64,000 nt of DNA from an uncultured Coprococcus sp. GTDB taxonomy: Bacteria; Bacillota; Clostridia; Lachnospirales; Lachnospiraceae. The stretch spans positions 76,531 through 140,530 of the forward strand of contig CAKQIY010000003.1 in the NCBI GenBank assembly GCA_934247115.1. The letters are read 5' to 3'. The stretch's first letter is position 1. Each line of letters opens with the position of its first letter. Below are positions 44,001 through 53,268 of this stretch, piece after piece. The position numbers and the translations under genes are program-made. Below the pieces are notes generated by a model. That model was not told the DNA's origin and ran no database searches. It worked only from the letters and a program-made list of their open reading frames with translations.

Positions 44001-44594
44001 CTAACGTTCAATTTCCATTGCAAACTTAAGCTGGTTTCTCAATTCTTCCAAATTGCCCGAATTGTCTATCTTTTTTTTACAATTCGTTTCATAATAGCTG
44101 TCCGGCTCCTGTGAAGCGATAACTTTTCGTGCTTTTTCTTCGGTAAATCCGCGATAAGCACACAGACGTTCAATCCTTTTTGATATATCTGCGTAGACAT
44201 ACCACATCTCGTCACAGATATCCAGGTATCCATCCTGTATGAGCAGTGCAGCTTCCAGGACGTACAATCTGCATCCCAATCTGCGCTGTTCTTCCATGGA
44301 TTCAAGTATCGCTTTTTTTACATTTGGATGTGTTATGGAATTAAGAATATCCAGCTGTTCCTTATCACTGAACACAACAGCCGAAAGCTTTGTTCTGTCA
44401 ATACTTCCGTCAGGAGCCAGAATATCCCTTCCAAAATGTTCAACTATATCATTGTATGATGTTTGTCCCGGCAACATAAGTCTGTGAGCCAGGGCGTCGG
44501 CCTCCATAATGAATGCTCCGTAGTCTCGCTGCATTATATCAAGCACAGCAGTTTTTCCAGAACCGATACCACCAGTTATTCCTATGATTTTCAT
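44001..44594 (-). CDS. coaE: Dephospho-CoA kinase
   Basis: A 197-residue kinase for the last step of coenzyme A synthesis. The P-loop is 'GITGGIGSGKTAVLDIM' at the N-terminus, with 'GAFIMEADALAHRLM' and a lid region 'IASQEPDSYYE'. I start at ATG 44594, one base after the polA stop; GAGGC in the polA end may serve as the ribosome site. The polA-coaE order is common in Firmicutes. Confidence 0.95.
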   Translation of the reverse strand: MKIIGITGGIGSGKTAVLDIMQRDYGAFIMEADALAHRLMLPGQTSYNDIVEHFGRDILAPDGSIDRTKLSAVVFSDKEQLDILNSITHPNVKKAILESMEEQRRLGCRLYVLEAALLIQDGYLDICDEMWYVYADISKRIERLCAYRGFTEEKARKVIASQEPDSYYETNCKKKIDNSGNLEELRNQLKFAMEIER

Positions 44595-44595
44595 A

Positions 44596-47241
44596 TTATT
44601 TTGCCTCATACCAGTTATTTCCTGATGCAACGCCCACCTCAAGAGGTACGGTCATATCTGCGGCATGCATCATCTCATCAACGAGAAGCTTTTTAACTGT
44701 GTCCACTTCATCCTCGGCAGCCTCTATAAGAAGCTCATCGTGTATCTGCAGGATAAGCTGTGACTTCAGTCCGAGCTCCTTGAGCTTCATGTTAACTCTC
44801 ACCATGGCGATCTTGATTATGTCCGCAGCGGTTCCCTGTATAGGCGAATTCATGGCAACCCTCTCGCCAAAACTCCTCTGCATAAAGTTGGATGACTTCA
44901 GCTCAGGGATAGGCCTGATCCTTCCGAACATGGTCGTCACATAGCCTTTTTCCTTTGCGTGGGCTACCTGTTCATCCAGATACGCTTTTATACTCTTATA
45001 GGTGTCGTAATACTTTGCAATGAAATCTGAAGCCTCTTTTCTGGATATACCCAGATCCTCACTCAGACCAAATGCGCTGATTCCGTACACGATTCCGAAG
45101 TTGACAGCCTTTGCATGCCGTCTCTGAAGAGATGTAACCTCATCGATAGGAACCTCAAACACCTCGGATGCGGTTGTGGCATGAATATCCACGTTATTCA
45201 GGAAGGCATTCTTCATAACCTCATCTCCCGACAGATGGGCAAGCACACGGAGCTCAACTTGTGAGTAATCAGCATCGACAAACACATATCCGTCCTTAGG
45301 AATAAATGCCTTTCTGATAAGTCTTCCGAGTTCCAGCTTCATAGGTATATTCTGAAGGTTAGGCTCTGTTGAGCTTATTCTTCCGGTTGCCGTGATAGTC
45401 TGGTTAAAGGTTCCGTGGATACGTCCGTCATCCGATATATAGTTCACAAGTCCCACTGCATATGTGGAATTGAGTTTTGTGAGCTGTCTGTACTCCAGTA
45501 TATCTCCTATGATAGGATGTTCATTTTTGACTTTTTCCAGGACATCCACACTTGTCGAGTATCCCGTCTTGGTCTTTTTGCCGCCCGGTATACCCATATC
45601 TTCAAAAAGAATAGGTCCAAGCTGCTTCGGAGAATTGATATTGAACTCTTTTCCTGCGTAACCGATTATCGAATCGTGAAGCTCCTGTATCCTCTTCTCA
45701 AGCTTTTTGCTGTACTCCTCAAGCTCTGCCTTATCGACTCTTATTCCGCGCTTTTCCATGTCGTATAAGGTATAAACGGTAGGAAGTTCAACCTTCTTGT
45801 ACAGTTCGAGCATGCCTTCTTTGTCAAGCTTATCCATGACGATATCCTTTGCAAGGAGCGGAACAACCGCCTTGTACGAAAATACTTCAAGAAAATTATC
45901 ACTTATAAATGTAAATATATTCAATTCATCTTTGCCGATGAGTTCCTTCTCTGAAGGGAGTATGTTGCCAAGATATTCCTTTGCGACATCATCGTAATCG
46001 TATGAATCCTCCATCGGATTGAGGAGATATGCTGCCACTCCTATATCAAGTACATTTGTGTCATATTCATGAAAATCTACATATCTCAGCGCGCTCTTCA
46101 GATCCTCCATGCATATGGTGATTCCAGCATTATTCAGATCGTATAAGAATTTGACTGCCTCATCAGGATCTATACCCGATGAACAGTTTATCACGTACAC
46201 ATCCTTTGAATCACAGGCAACGGCTATGCCGAGCGTCATGTCATCACTGTGGGCAACGTATACACCGACAGCTCCTGATTTCTTTGCAGCATCCTCGATA
46301 TGAGCAAAGTCGGCTACAGCATTTACCACTGTTATATCCGGTTTCAGTTCACTTACAGTCTGCTGGTTGTCAAACTTCTTTAAGAGACTCTTGAATTCCA
46401 GCCTTTTGAAAATGTTGTATGAATTGTCATTAAATGCGTTCTCATATGTGGTATCCTCAAGCTTGAAATCCAGTTCACAGTCAAGCTTGATCGCTGCAAG
46501 CTCTCTGGACATTATTGCCTGTTCTGAGAACTCCGCAAGATTTTTCTGGGCTTTAGGAGGCTTGATCTCGTCTATATGTTCAAGAGCTCCTGCCACAGAT
46601 CCCCACTGCTGAATGATCTTTGAGGCGGTCTTTTCACCTATTCCAGGAACACCCGGGATGTTATCTGATGTATCACCCATAAGTCCCTTCATATCTATAA
46701 ACTGGACTGGGGTAACTCCATAGAAATCCTTCACATCGTCTGCGTAATAGTTCTCTATCGTGGTTCCGCCTGCTTTTGTCTTCGGAATACGGACGAGGAT
46801 ATTGTCTGTTGCAAGCTGCAGAAGATCCCTGTCCCCCGATACTATCACGACTTTGTATCCGGCAGAATCTGCAACTCTTGACAATGTTCCTATAATGTCA
46901 TCAGCCTCATAACCACCCTTCTCAACTATGGTGACGTTCATCGCTGTCAGGACTTCTTTTATGAGTGGTACCTGCTCCCGCAGTTCATCCGGCATAGGCT
47001 TTCTTGTACCCTTATACTCTTTGTACATAAGATGTCTGAATGTAGGCTGTTTAACGTCAAATGCCACGCATACATTTGTCGGATTCTCTTCGTCGATTAT
47101 CTTGAATATAATATTAAGAAAACCGAGGACAGCATTCGTGTGAAGTCCCTCATAGTTGGTGAGATCCGGGAGCCCGTAAAAAGCTCTGTTAAGTATGCTG
47201 TGTCCATCTATTATCAATATCTTTTTACCTGTATCTGGCAT
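44596..47241 (-). CDS. polA: DNA polymerase I, proofreading domain degenerate
   Basis: An 881-residue family A polymerase for repair and Okazaki-fragment processing. The N-terminal 5'-3' exonuclease domain (1-290) has 'VSGDRDLLQLATDN' and 'GDTSDNIPGVPGIGEKTA'. Residues ~300-480 have the 3'-5' exonuclease fold position, but the DxE motif is missing ('GVYVAHSDDMTLG'), so proofreading is likely absent, as in many Gram-positive Pol I. Polymerase motifs are 'VDADYSQVELRVLAHLSG', 'RRHAKAVNFGIVYG' and 'LQIHDELLIEA'. It heads polA-coaE. Confidence 0.97.
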   Translation of the reverse strand: MPDTGKKILIIDGHSILNRAFYGLPDLTNYEGLHTNAVLGFLNIIFKIIDEENPTNVCVAFDVKQPTFRHLMYKEYKGTRKPMPDELREQVPLIKEVLTAMNVTIVEKGGYEADDIIGTLSRVADSAGYKVVIVSGDRDLLQLATDNILVRIPKTKAGGTTIENYYADDVKDFYGVTPVQFIDMKGLMGDTSDNIPGVPGIGEKTASKIIQQWGSVAGALEHIDEIKPPKAQKNLAEFSEQAIMSRELAAIKLDCELDFKLEDTTYENAFNDNSYNIFKRLEFKSLLKKFDNQQTVSELKPDITVVNAVADFAHIEDAAKKSGAVGVYVAHSDDMTLGIAVACDSKDVYVINCSSGIDPDEAVKFLYDLNNAGITICMEDLKSALRYVDFHEYDTNVLDIGVAAYLLNPMEDSYDYDDVAKEYLGNILPSEKELIGKDELNIFTFISDNFLEVFSYKAVVPLLAKDIVMDKLDKEGMLELYKKVELPTVYTLYDMEKRGIRVDKAELEEYSKKLEKRIQELHDSIIGYAGKEFNINSPKQLGPILFEDMGIPGGKKTKTGYSTSVDVLEKVKNEHPIIGDILEYRQLTKLNSTYAVGLVNYISDDGRIHGTFNQTITATGRISSTEPNLQNIPMKLELGRLIRKAFIPKDGYVFVDADYSQVELRVLAHLSGDEVMKNAFLNNVDIHATTASEVFEVPIDEVTSLQRRHAKAVNFGIVYGISAFGLSEDLGISRKEASDFIAKYYDTYKSIKAYLDEQVAHAKEKGYVTTMFGRIRPIPELKSSNFMQRSFGERVAMNSPIQGTAADIIKIAMVRVNMKLKELGLKSQLILQIHDELLIEAAEDEVDTVKKLLVDEMMHAADMTVPLEVGVASGNNWYEAK

Positions 47242-47283
47242 GAAAACCTCCTCTTATTTACCGCTCGCCATAGAGTATTCTGA

Positions 47284-47823
47284 CTATTCGATACCCTTAT
47301 GATTTGCATTATATTTTTTGATATTCTGCATAAATTCCGTACTTTCATCCCTGACTTTGTTTTGTTCTTCGTAATATCTGTCGATATCACTGAGATCATA
47401 GCAGGAATCGTCCAAAAGTCTTGAGCCAAAGAATTCAGCATAATAGTATTCAGGCTGCTCACTGAGTTTGGAATTCTGTTCATAGTTGTATACCTTGTCT
47501 AGAGCACCGCTGTACAGCCATATAAGTCCGGCAACGACGGCTGCAATTCCGACCAGTATCGTGGAATTTGCTATTCTCTTTACCGTGGTAAGTCTGTTCA
47601 TCTCTTCCTCAAGATGCTTATCCAGGGCATTCTTAAAATCTGTAGATATATTATCAGACTCGTCCAGTTGTTTCATACCAACTATAAGCGTGTAATAGAT
47701 ATCCAGCTCTTCATAGCAGTTTTTGCATGATCTGACATGCTTAATAAACTCTCTGAGTTCATCGTCAGGGAGTTTATTCTCAATAAACGCCATTATCTTT
47801 GACTGTGCTTCCAAACAATTCAT
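47284..47823 (-). CDS. Zinc-finger (zf-HC2) anti-sigma-like membrane protein, orphan
   Basis: A 179-residue protein. An N-terminal zf-HC2-like segment contains 'NCLEAQSKIMAFIENKL' and H-x3-C-x2-C in 'FIKHVRSCKNCYEELD'. One membrane helix follows (about 85-110, 'ILVGIAAVVAGLIWLYSGA') and an acidic outer tail of ~70 residues. This is anti-sigma-factor architecture, but no sigma gene is adjacent. The start is ATG 47823, because AGGTGG lies directly upstream. It lies between greA and polA and may be cotranscribed. What it senses or binds is unknown. Confidence 0.82.
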   Translation of the reverse strand: MNCLEAQSKIMAFIENKLPDDELREFIKHVRSCKNCYEELDIYYTLIVGMKQLDESDNISTDFKNALDKHLEEEMNRLTTVKRIANSTILVGIAAVVAGLIWLYSGALDKVYNYEQNSKLSEQPEYYYAEFFGSRLLDDSCYDLSDIDRYYEEQNKVRDESTEFMQNIKKYNANHKGIE

Positions 47824-47832
47824 ATGATCCAC

Positions 47833-48330
47833 CTAGTTAATCTCAAATGATCCATCATCCTGTGTGTTTTCAATCTTTCTTATGACCAGATAATACGGTT
47901 CACCCTTCTCTGGAACGACCTGGACTCTGTCGCCAACCTTGTGTCCCATGATCGCCCTGCCTATAGGTGATACGTTGCTCACCCTTCCGTCAAGCACATC
48001 AGCACGAACGCTTGTGACAACTCTGTATGTTTCCTCCTCGTCGTCATCCTCAAAATAAACGGTTACCGTGTTATCAATTCCAACCTCATCGTCTGCTGAG
48101 GTATCATCTATTATATCTGCAGTCCTGACAAGCCTGTCCAGATATCTGATCCTTCGCTCATTGGCATTCTTGTCCTTTTTTGCTGCATAATATTCGAAAT
48201 TCTCACTGAGATCTCCCTGAGCTCTGGCCTCCTTTACGGCTTCAAGCTTCTCCTTCCTGACCACGCATTTCCTGTATTCTATCTCCTGCTCCATCTTCTC
48301 GATGTCTTTTCTTGTCAGCTGCTTACCCAT
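47833..48330 (-). CDS. greA: GreA transcript-cleavage factor
   Basis: A 165-residue Gre factor: N-terminal coiled coil (about 1-75, with 'EARAQGDLSENFEYYAAKKD' carrying the acidic tip residues) and a C-terminal FKBP-like domain ('SPIGRAIMGHKVGDRV'). It rescues backtracked RNA polymerase by stimulating RNA cleavage. GGGAGGCG precedes the ATG. It is probably the first gene of a greA-zf-HC2-polA-coaE transcript. Confidence 0.96.
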   Translation of the reverse strand: MGKQLTRKDIEKMEQEIEYRKCVVRKEKLEAVKEARAQGDLSENFEYYAAKKDKNANERRIRYLDRLVRTADIIDDTSADDEVGIDNTVTVYFEDDDEEETYRVVTSVRADVLDGRVSNVSPIGRAIMGHKVGDRVQVVPEKGEPYYLVIRKIENTQDDGSFEIN

Positions 48331-48367
48331 ATCAATACGCCTCCCAATCTAACGCAATACTTCATAT

Positions 48368-48396
48368 ATATTATCACAAAATCCATGCAAAGTAAA
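48368..48396 (-). promoter_or_regulatory. Probable greA promoter
   Basis: On the minus strand TTTACT (48396-48391) and TAATAT (48373-48368) are 17 bases apart, about 37 bases before the greA start codon. Match to consensus is partial. Confidence 0.45.
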
Positions 48397-48459
48397 ACGA
48401 GGTGTTGCTTCTCAGATATCATTACATCCGCCTGTATTCAGCGCAAATGGGGTTCTCAT

Positions 48460-48501
48460 AAAAAATACCCGGTAACCACTGCGCGCAGTAATTACCGGGT
48501 A
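48460..48501 (-). terminator. Terminator after ilvC
   Basis: TACCCGGTAA (48466-48475) pairs with TTACCGGGTA (48492-48501), with an inner GCGC palindrome in the loop region. On the minus strand it is followed by ATTTTTT. It ends the ilvN-ilvC transcript. Confidence 0.9.
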
Positions 48502-48528
48502 AATATATACGTTTATATATGGTCAGAA

Positions 48529-49554
48529 TTAGTTATTGATAAGCTTGTCTGACTCGTTGTTCCAGCTGTAAAGTGCTCTGATCTGCTCTCCAACCTTCTC
48601 TGATGGATGCTCTGAAGCAAGCTTTCTCATAGCCTTGAAGTGAACCTGACGTCCTGCTGGTGACATGTCAAGGAGGAACTCCTTAGCAAATGAACCATCC
48701 TGGATGTCCTTAAGGATCTGCTTCATAGCCTTCTTTGTCTCGGCTGTAACGATCTTAGGACCTGTTATATAGTCACCGTACTCTGCTGTGTTAGAGATTG
48801 AATATCTCATTCCAGCGAAGCCTGACTGGTAGATAAGATCTACGATAAGCTTCATCTCATGGATACACTCGAAGTATGCGTTTCTTGGATCATAACCAGC
48901 CTCGCAGAGTGTCTCGAAACCAGCCTGCATAAGTGCACAAACACCACCACAAAGAACTGCCTGCTCACCGAAGAGGTCTGTCTCTGTCTCTGTTCTGAAT
49001 GTTGTCTCAAGAACGCCGGCTCTAGCTCCACCGATTGCAAGTGCGTATGCAAGTGCAAGGTCAAGTGCCTTACCTGTAGCATCCTGCTCTACAGCAACAA
49101 GACAAGGTGTACCCTTTCCTGCCTGGTACTCTGAACGTACTGTGTGTCCAGGTGCCTTTGGAGCAATCATTGTTACATCAACATCCTTTGGTGGCTTGAT
49201 ACAACCGAAGTGAATGTTGAAACCGTGAGCGAACATAAGCATGTTGCCTGGCTCAAGGTTTGGCTCGATATCCTTCTTGTACATATCTGCCTGTAACTCA
49301 TCATTGATAAGAATCATAATTATATCAGCCTGCTTTGCAGCCTCAGCGGCTGTGTATACCTTAAATCCCTGTGCCTCAGCCTTAGCCCATGACTTACTTC
49401 CCTCGTAAAGACCGATGATGACATTGCATCCTGACTCCTTAGCGTTGAGAGCATGTGCATGACCCTGACTACCATATCCTATGATTGCGATTGTCTTTCC
49501 ATCAAGTAATGAAAGATTGCAATCCTGCTGATAATAAATCTTTGCTTCTGCCAT
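48529..49554 (-). CDS. ilvC: Ketol-acid reductoisomerase
   Basis: A 341-residue class I enzyme of valine and isoleucine synthesis, acting on acetolactate and acetohydroxybutyrate. The Rossmann motif 'IAIIGYGSQGHAHALN' is near residue 22. Other motifs are 'GHTVRSEYQAGKGTPCLVAV', metal-binding 'DLFGEQAVLCGGVCALMQAG' and 'SNTAEYGDYITGPKI'. It follows an ilvN paralogue by about 70 bases under a consensus promoter. AGGAGG precedes the ATG. Confidence 0.98.
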   Translation of the reverse strand: MAEAKIYYQQDCNLSLLDGKTIAIIGYGSQGHAHALNAKESGCNVIIGLYEGSKSWAKAEAQGFKVYTAAEAAKQADIIMILINDELQADMYKKDIEPNLEPGNMLMFAHGFNIHFGCIKPPKDVDVTMIAPKAPGHTVRSEYQAGKGTPCLVAVEQDATGKALDLALAYALAIGGARAGVLETTFRTETETDLFGEQAVLCGGVCALMQAGFETLCEAGYDPRNAYFECIHEMKLIVDLIYQSGFAGMRYSISNTAEYGDYITGPKIVTAETKKAMKQILKDIQDGSFAKEFLLDMSPAGRQVHFKAMRKLASEHPSEKVGEQIRALYSWNNESDKLINN

Positions 49555-49624
49555 TTCTTTAATCCTCCTAAATATGTATAAAATGACTTATATATTAACT
49601 ACCACATGGATAATTAAAAACGTA

Positions 49625-50101
49625 TTAACCTCTGATGAGACCTGTGAGGCCTGTGCGTACAAGCTCAACTATCTCATGTCCATCGAGTAGTCTGAGGAAC
49701 GCCTCACACTTGGTTGTTGTTCCCGTAAGTTCTATAATAACCGAATCTTTGGAAACGTCAACTATATTCGCTCTGAAAATATCTGCAACCGAGATAATAT
49801 CCTTTCTCTCGGACGGATTCGCTTTAACCTTGACAAGTACGAGCTCTCTGCATACAGACTTGCCCGGCTCAAGTTCCACGATATCCACTACATCCTCAAG
49901 CTTGTTGAGCTGTTTCTTGATCTGGATAAGGCTAGCTTCATCGCCGCTAACTGCAACAGTCATTCTGGAATAAGCAGGATTCTCAGTCTCTCCTACTGTC
50001 ACACTGTCAATGTTATAGCCTCTTCTACTGAACAGTCCTGACACTCTGCTCAAAACTCCTGATGTGTTGTCAACAAGCAGTGACAAAACAATATTACCCA
50101 T
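49625..50101 (-). CDS. ilvN: Acetolactate synthase small subunit, ilvC-linked copy
   Basis: A 158-residue regulatory subunit with an N-terminal ACT domain ('LVDNTSGVLSRVSGLFSRRG' then 'YNIDSVTVGETENP') and the ALS small-subunit C-terminal domain. It confers valine feedback control on the large subunit. The only large-subunit gene in the window (ilvB) is 12-13 kb away and has its own ilvN paralogue. Two small subunits with different partners or effectors are therefore possible. It is first in the ilvN-ilvC unit. Confidence 0.94.
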   Translation of the reverse strand: MGNIVLSLLVDNTSGVLSRVSGLFSRRGYNIDSVTVGETENPAYSRMTVAVSGDEASLIQIKKQLNKLEDVVDIVELEPGKSVCRELVLVKVKANPSERKDIISVADIFRANIVDVSKDSVIIELTGTTTKCEAFLRLLDGHEIVELVRTGLTGLIRG

Positions 50102-50147
50102 CTATATGTACCACCTTTCAACTCGTCTCTTTAAAATGTACTAAATT

Positions 50148-50176
50148 ATTATAGTTATAAACCTCTTTAATGTCAA
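50148..50176 (-). promoter_or_regulatory. Perfect sigma-A promoter of ilvN-ilvC
   Basis: On the minus strand TTGACA (50176-50171) and TATAAT (50153-50148) match the consensus exactly with a 17-base spacer, about 45 bases before the ilvN start codon. The leader is too short for a T-box. The rest of the 186-base gap to metH shows nothing I can assign. Confidence 0.88.
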
Positions 50177-50287
50177 TTTATAACGTGAATTTTATAATTA
50201 TTTTTATCTGTAATTTCTGATAATTTTTGTTAAGTATTTGCAAACGCCAAAAAACTTATAGCATTTCATCAATTTTTTTACAAATAT

Positions 50288-52717
50288 TCATTCAATGCCC
50301 AGTAGTTTCTTTACCACGACAACGCAGTTTGCCGCATCCTCAGAATATCCATCCGCACCGATCTCCTCGGCGTAGCTCTCGGTTATAACTGCACCACCTA
50401 TAACAACTTTACTGTCCAGGCCATTCTCCTTCACAGCCTCAACAACATCTTTCATCTTCACCATTGTTGTCGTCATAAGTGCCGACAGGCCGATGATGCT
50501 TGCGTTGTTATCTTTCGCAGCCTGTATTATCACATCACAAGGGACATCCTTGCCGAGATCAATAACATTAAAACCATAATTTCTGAGCATGAGGACCACC
50601 AGATTCTTACCTATATCGTGAATATCACCTTCCACGGTTGCAACAACTATCGTAGGCATATCTGAGCTATCTTTATCCTTCAGTACCAGAGGGCTTATAA
50701 CCCCTATCGCCATCTCCATGGTCTCGGCACTTGATATAAGCTGTGGCAGAAAATATTTCTTCTTCTCGAACAGCCTGCCCACCTCATTTATAGCCCCTAT
50801 CAGATCATTGTCTATGATGGTCTGTGGATCAGCACCGCTATCAAGCACAGCGTGTACATCGTCAAGAATTGATCTCTTATTGCCTTTGAGAACATCTATG
50901 TATATCTGGCTTTTTCCCTCCAGATCAGAGCCAGATTTGCCGCCTGATGTGCCCGCTCCCGGTGAGGCAAGCTCAAGGGGTTTGACATTCTCAATATAAC
51001 GGACATCGCTCTCCTCCTTGAAAAGCAGCATGTCAGAAGCAAATGCAGCATTCATGAGCATGGTCTGGGAAGGATTGGCAATAGCCATAGTCAGTCCACG
51101 GAAAATAGCCATGGTGAGGAATGCTGTATTTACAAACATTCTCTCAGGCAGTCCAAATGAAATATTAGACAATCCACAGATGGTTGCAAGTCCGTTATTA
51201 TAACAGTAGTTTATGGTTTTCAGGCAGTTGATAGCAGCATCCTTCTGGGCACCAACCGTTGCGACAAGTCCGTCTACGACTACATCATTCTTCGTAAATC
51301 CCATCTCATACGCTGTACCAAGCACCGTGTTAATTATATCCTCCTTCTCCTGTGGACTTTCAGGAAGTCCCTTATCTGACAGAGGAAGAAGAATAAACAT
51401 AGCTCCATACTTTTTGACAAGGGGCAGTATCTCTTCCATCTTCACATTCTCAAGAGATACGGAATTGACAAGTGCGCGACCTGGATAGATACGAAGCGCT
51501 GCCTCCAATACCTCAGGTGAACTGGAATCAAGGCATAATGGAAGGTTAACAGCCTGTGATACCTGATATACAACCTTGAGCATCATCTCTCTCTCATCAA
51601 TACCATTCATTCCGACATTGATATCAAGTATAGAAGCACCTTTATCAACCTGCTCCTCAGCCATATTCATGACAAGCTCCAGAGAACCCTCTCTAAGTTC
51701 AGCCTGAAGTTTCTTCTTTCCGGTCGGGTTGATTCTCTCTCCAACAACCTTAAACGGAGCATCCAGATCTATTATGAGTGATGACCGCTCTGAAGATATA
51801 CATCTCACATGTTCTGAACTTATTTCAGGAACAGGCATCTTGGAAGCCATGTCGGCAAGAGCCTTTATGTGTTCTGGTCTCGTACCACAGCACCCACCAA
51901 CCATTCCGGCTCCCGCTTCGATGATCATCTTCATATTCTCAGCAAATTCTTCAGGGGTCATGCGATACACACTCTTGTCGTTTACAAGTTCTGGCATTCC
52001 AGCGTTTGGCTTGGCAAAAACCGGAATAAATGCTATACCCTTCATCTGTTTTACAAGCTCCACCATCTTATCCGGACCTGTTGAACAGTTTACTCCGATT
52101 GCTGCAACACCAAGATTCTGTAGTACATTTACCGCTGTTACAGGATCAGTTCCGTACAGTGTACGTCCATCTTCGTTAAATGTCAGACTGGCGATTATCG
52201 GCAGATCTGAGACCTCATTTGCCGCAATAACCGCAGCTCTGGTCTCGGCGAGACTCATCATAGTCTCAACCACAAGCAGGTCACAACCGCTTTCATCTAT
52301 GACCTTTATCTGTTCCTTATACACATCGACCAGTTCTTCAAACTGCAGCTTTCCCATAGGATACAGCATCTCACCGGTCATGGTAATATCGCCCGCCACC
52401 AGGCCATGCCCCGCAGCCTTGACCGCTTCCTTAGACAATTCAACAAGTCTTCTGTTCATGTCCTCAAGGTCATCTGCAAGTCCATATTCGTTGAGTTTTA
52501 TCCTGTTACATGTAAAGGTTGGAGCATACAGAATATCTGTGCCGGCGTTCAGATATGCAACCTGAAGATCGAACATTATCTGTGGATGTTCAAGTATCCA
52601 TTTCTCGGGGCACACGCCAAGAGGCATCCCCGCATTCATGAGGTTCGTACCCGTGGCACCATCAAGTATAAGTATCTTGTCATCAAACAGTTTTCTGAAA
52701 TCTGTCTTATTCATCAT
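50288..52717 (-). CDS. metH: Cobalamin-dependent methionine synthase lacking reactivation domain
   Basis: An 809-residue MetH. Domains in order: homocysteine methyltransferase (1-300, zinc Cys in 'GVNCSTGP' and 'GGCCGTRPEH'), pterin-binding (about 315-580, 'ASILDINVGMNGID'), B12 cap, and B12-binding (to the end, 'EGDIHDIGKNLVV' with the DxHxxG His). Canonical E. coli MetH has ~1227 residues; the C-terminal SAM-binding activation domain is absent here. Reactivation must come from another protein. GAGGAGA precedes the ATG. It follows rnhA by 15 bases. Confidence 0.95.
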   Translation of the reverse strand: MMNKTDFRKLFDDKILILDGATGTNLMNAGMPLGVCPEKWILEHPQIMFDLQVAYLNAGTDILYAPTFTCNRIKLNEYGLADDLEDMNRRLVELSKEAVKAAGHGLVAGDITMTGEMLYPMGKLQFEELVDVYKEQIKVIDESGCDLLVVETMMSLAETRAAVIAANEVSDLPIIASLTFNEDGRTLYGTDPVTAVNVLQNLGVAAIGVNCSTGPDKMVELVKQMKGIAFIPVFAKPNAGMPELVNDKSVYRMTPEEFAENMKMIIEAGAGMVGGCCGTRPEHIKALADMASKMPVPEISSEHVRCISSERSSLIIDLDAPFKVVGERINPTGKKKLQAELREGSLELVMNMAEEQVDKGASILDINVGMNGIDEREMMLKVVYQVSQAVNLPLCLDSSSPEVLEAALRIYPGRALVNSVSLENVKMEEILPLVKKYGAMFILLPLSDKGLPESPQEKEDIINTVLGTAYEMGFTKNDVVVDGLVATVGAQKDAAINCLKTINYCYNNGLATICGLSNISFGLPERMFVNTAFLTMAIFRGLTMAIANPSQTMLMNAAFASDMLLFKEESDVRYIENVKPLELASPGAGTSGGKSGSDLEGKSQIYIDVLKGNKRSILDDVHAVLDSGADPQTIIDNDLIGAINEVGRLFEKKKYFLPQLISSAETMEMAIGVISPLVLKDKDSSDMPTIVVATVEGDIHDIGKNLVVLMLRNYGFNVIDLGKDVPCDVIIQAAKDNNASIIGLSALMTTTMVKMKDVVEAVKENGLDSKVVIGGAVITESYAEEIGADGYSEDAANCVVVVKKLLGIE

Positions 52718-52732
52718 CTTATCTCCTCGTAC

Positions 52733-53215
52733 TCAGGCCTGATCCAGCCCTTCGTCTGTTATTTTTCCTTCGCCGTCAGCAGCGGCAGTCGCAAGCATAT
52801 CACATCTCTCGTTGCCAGGATTGCCTGCGTGTCCCTTGACCCACAGAAATTCTACATTGTGTGGTGCTTTTGCCGCAAGCAGGCGTTCCCACAAATCCCT
52901 GTTTTTTACGGACTCGTTCTTGCCACGCTTCCAGCCTTTTTTGATCCACCCTTCTATCCATCGCTGGTTAAACGCGTTACACAGATACTGTGAATCTGAA
53001 TAAAGCTTTACATTACATGGTTTTATAAGGGCTTCCAGTCCTATTATAGCGGCCATAAGTTCCATACGGTTATTAGTTGTTTTGATATATCCCTGACTGT
53101 ATTCCCTCTCATGAAGCTGTCCCTTTGAGTCAACAAACTGAAGAACAGCACCATAACCGCCAGGGCCATTGGGATTACCTCTTGCCGATCCATCTGTATA
53201 CAGAATTACATCCAT
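52733..53215 (-). CDS. rnhA: Ribonuclease HI
   Basis: A 160-residue RNase H type 1 that degrades RNA in RNA-DNA hybrids. The catalytic DEDD set is visible: Asp in 'ILYTDGSARGNPNGPGGYG', Glu in 'NNRMELMAAI', Asp in 'KLYSDSQYLCNAF' and a late Asp in 'GNERCDMLAT'. 'LWVKGHAGNPGNE' gives the loop His. Length is typical. It is upstream of metH on the same strand with no obvious functional tie. Confidence 0.96.
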   Translation of the reverse strand: MDVILYTDGSARGNPNGPGGYGAVLQFVDSKGQLHEREYSQGYIKTTNNRMELMAAIIGLEALIKPCNVKLYSDSQYLCNAFNQRWIEGWIKKGWKRGKNESVKNRDLWERLLAAKAPHNVEFLWVKGHAGNPGNERCDMLATAAADGEGKITDEGLDQA

Positions 53216-53268
53216 TTCATTTTATCTCCAATTATAATCTTTAATTATCTATGATATGCTATATGTTC

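Noticed and set aside
51729..52565. A 278-codon open frame on plus, antisense to metH
   Set aside because: It mirrors the metH coding frame, lacks a ribosome site and shows no domain motif.
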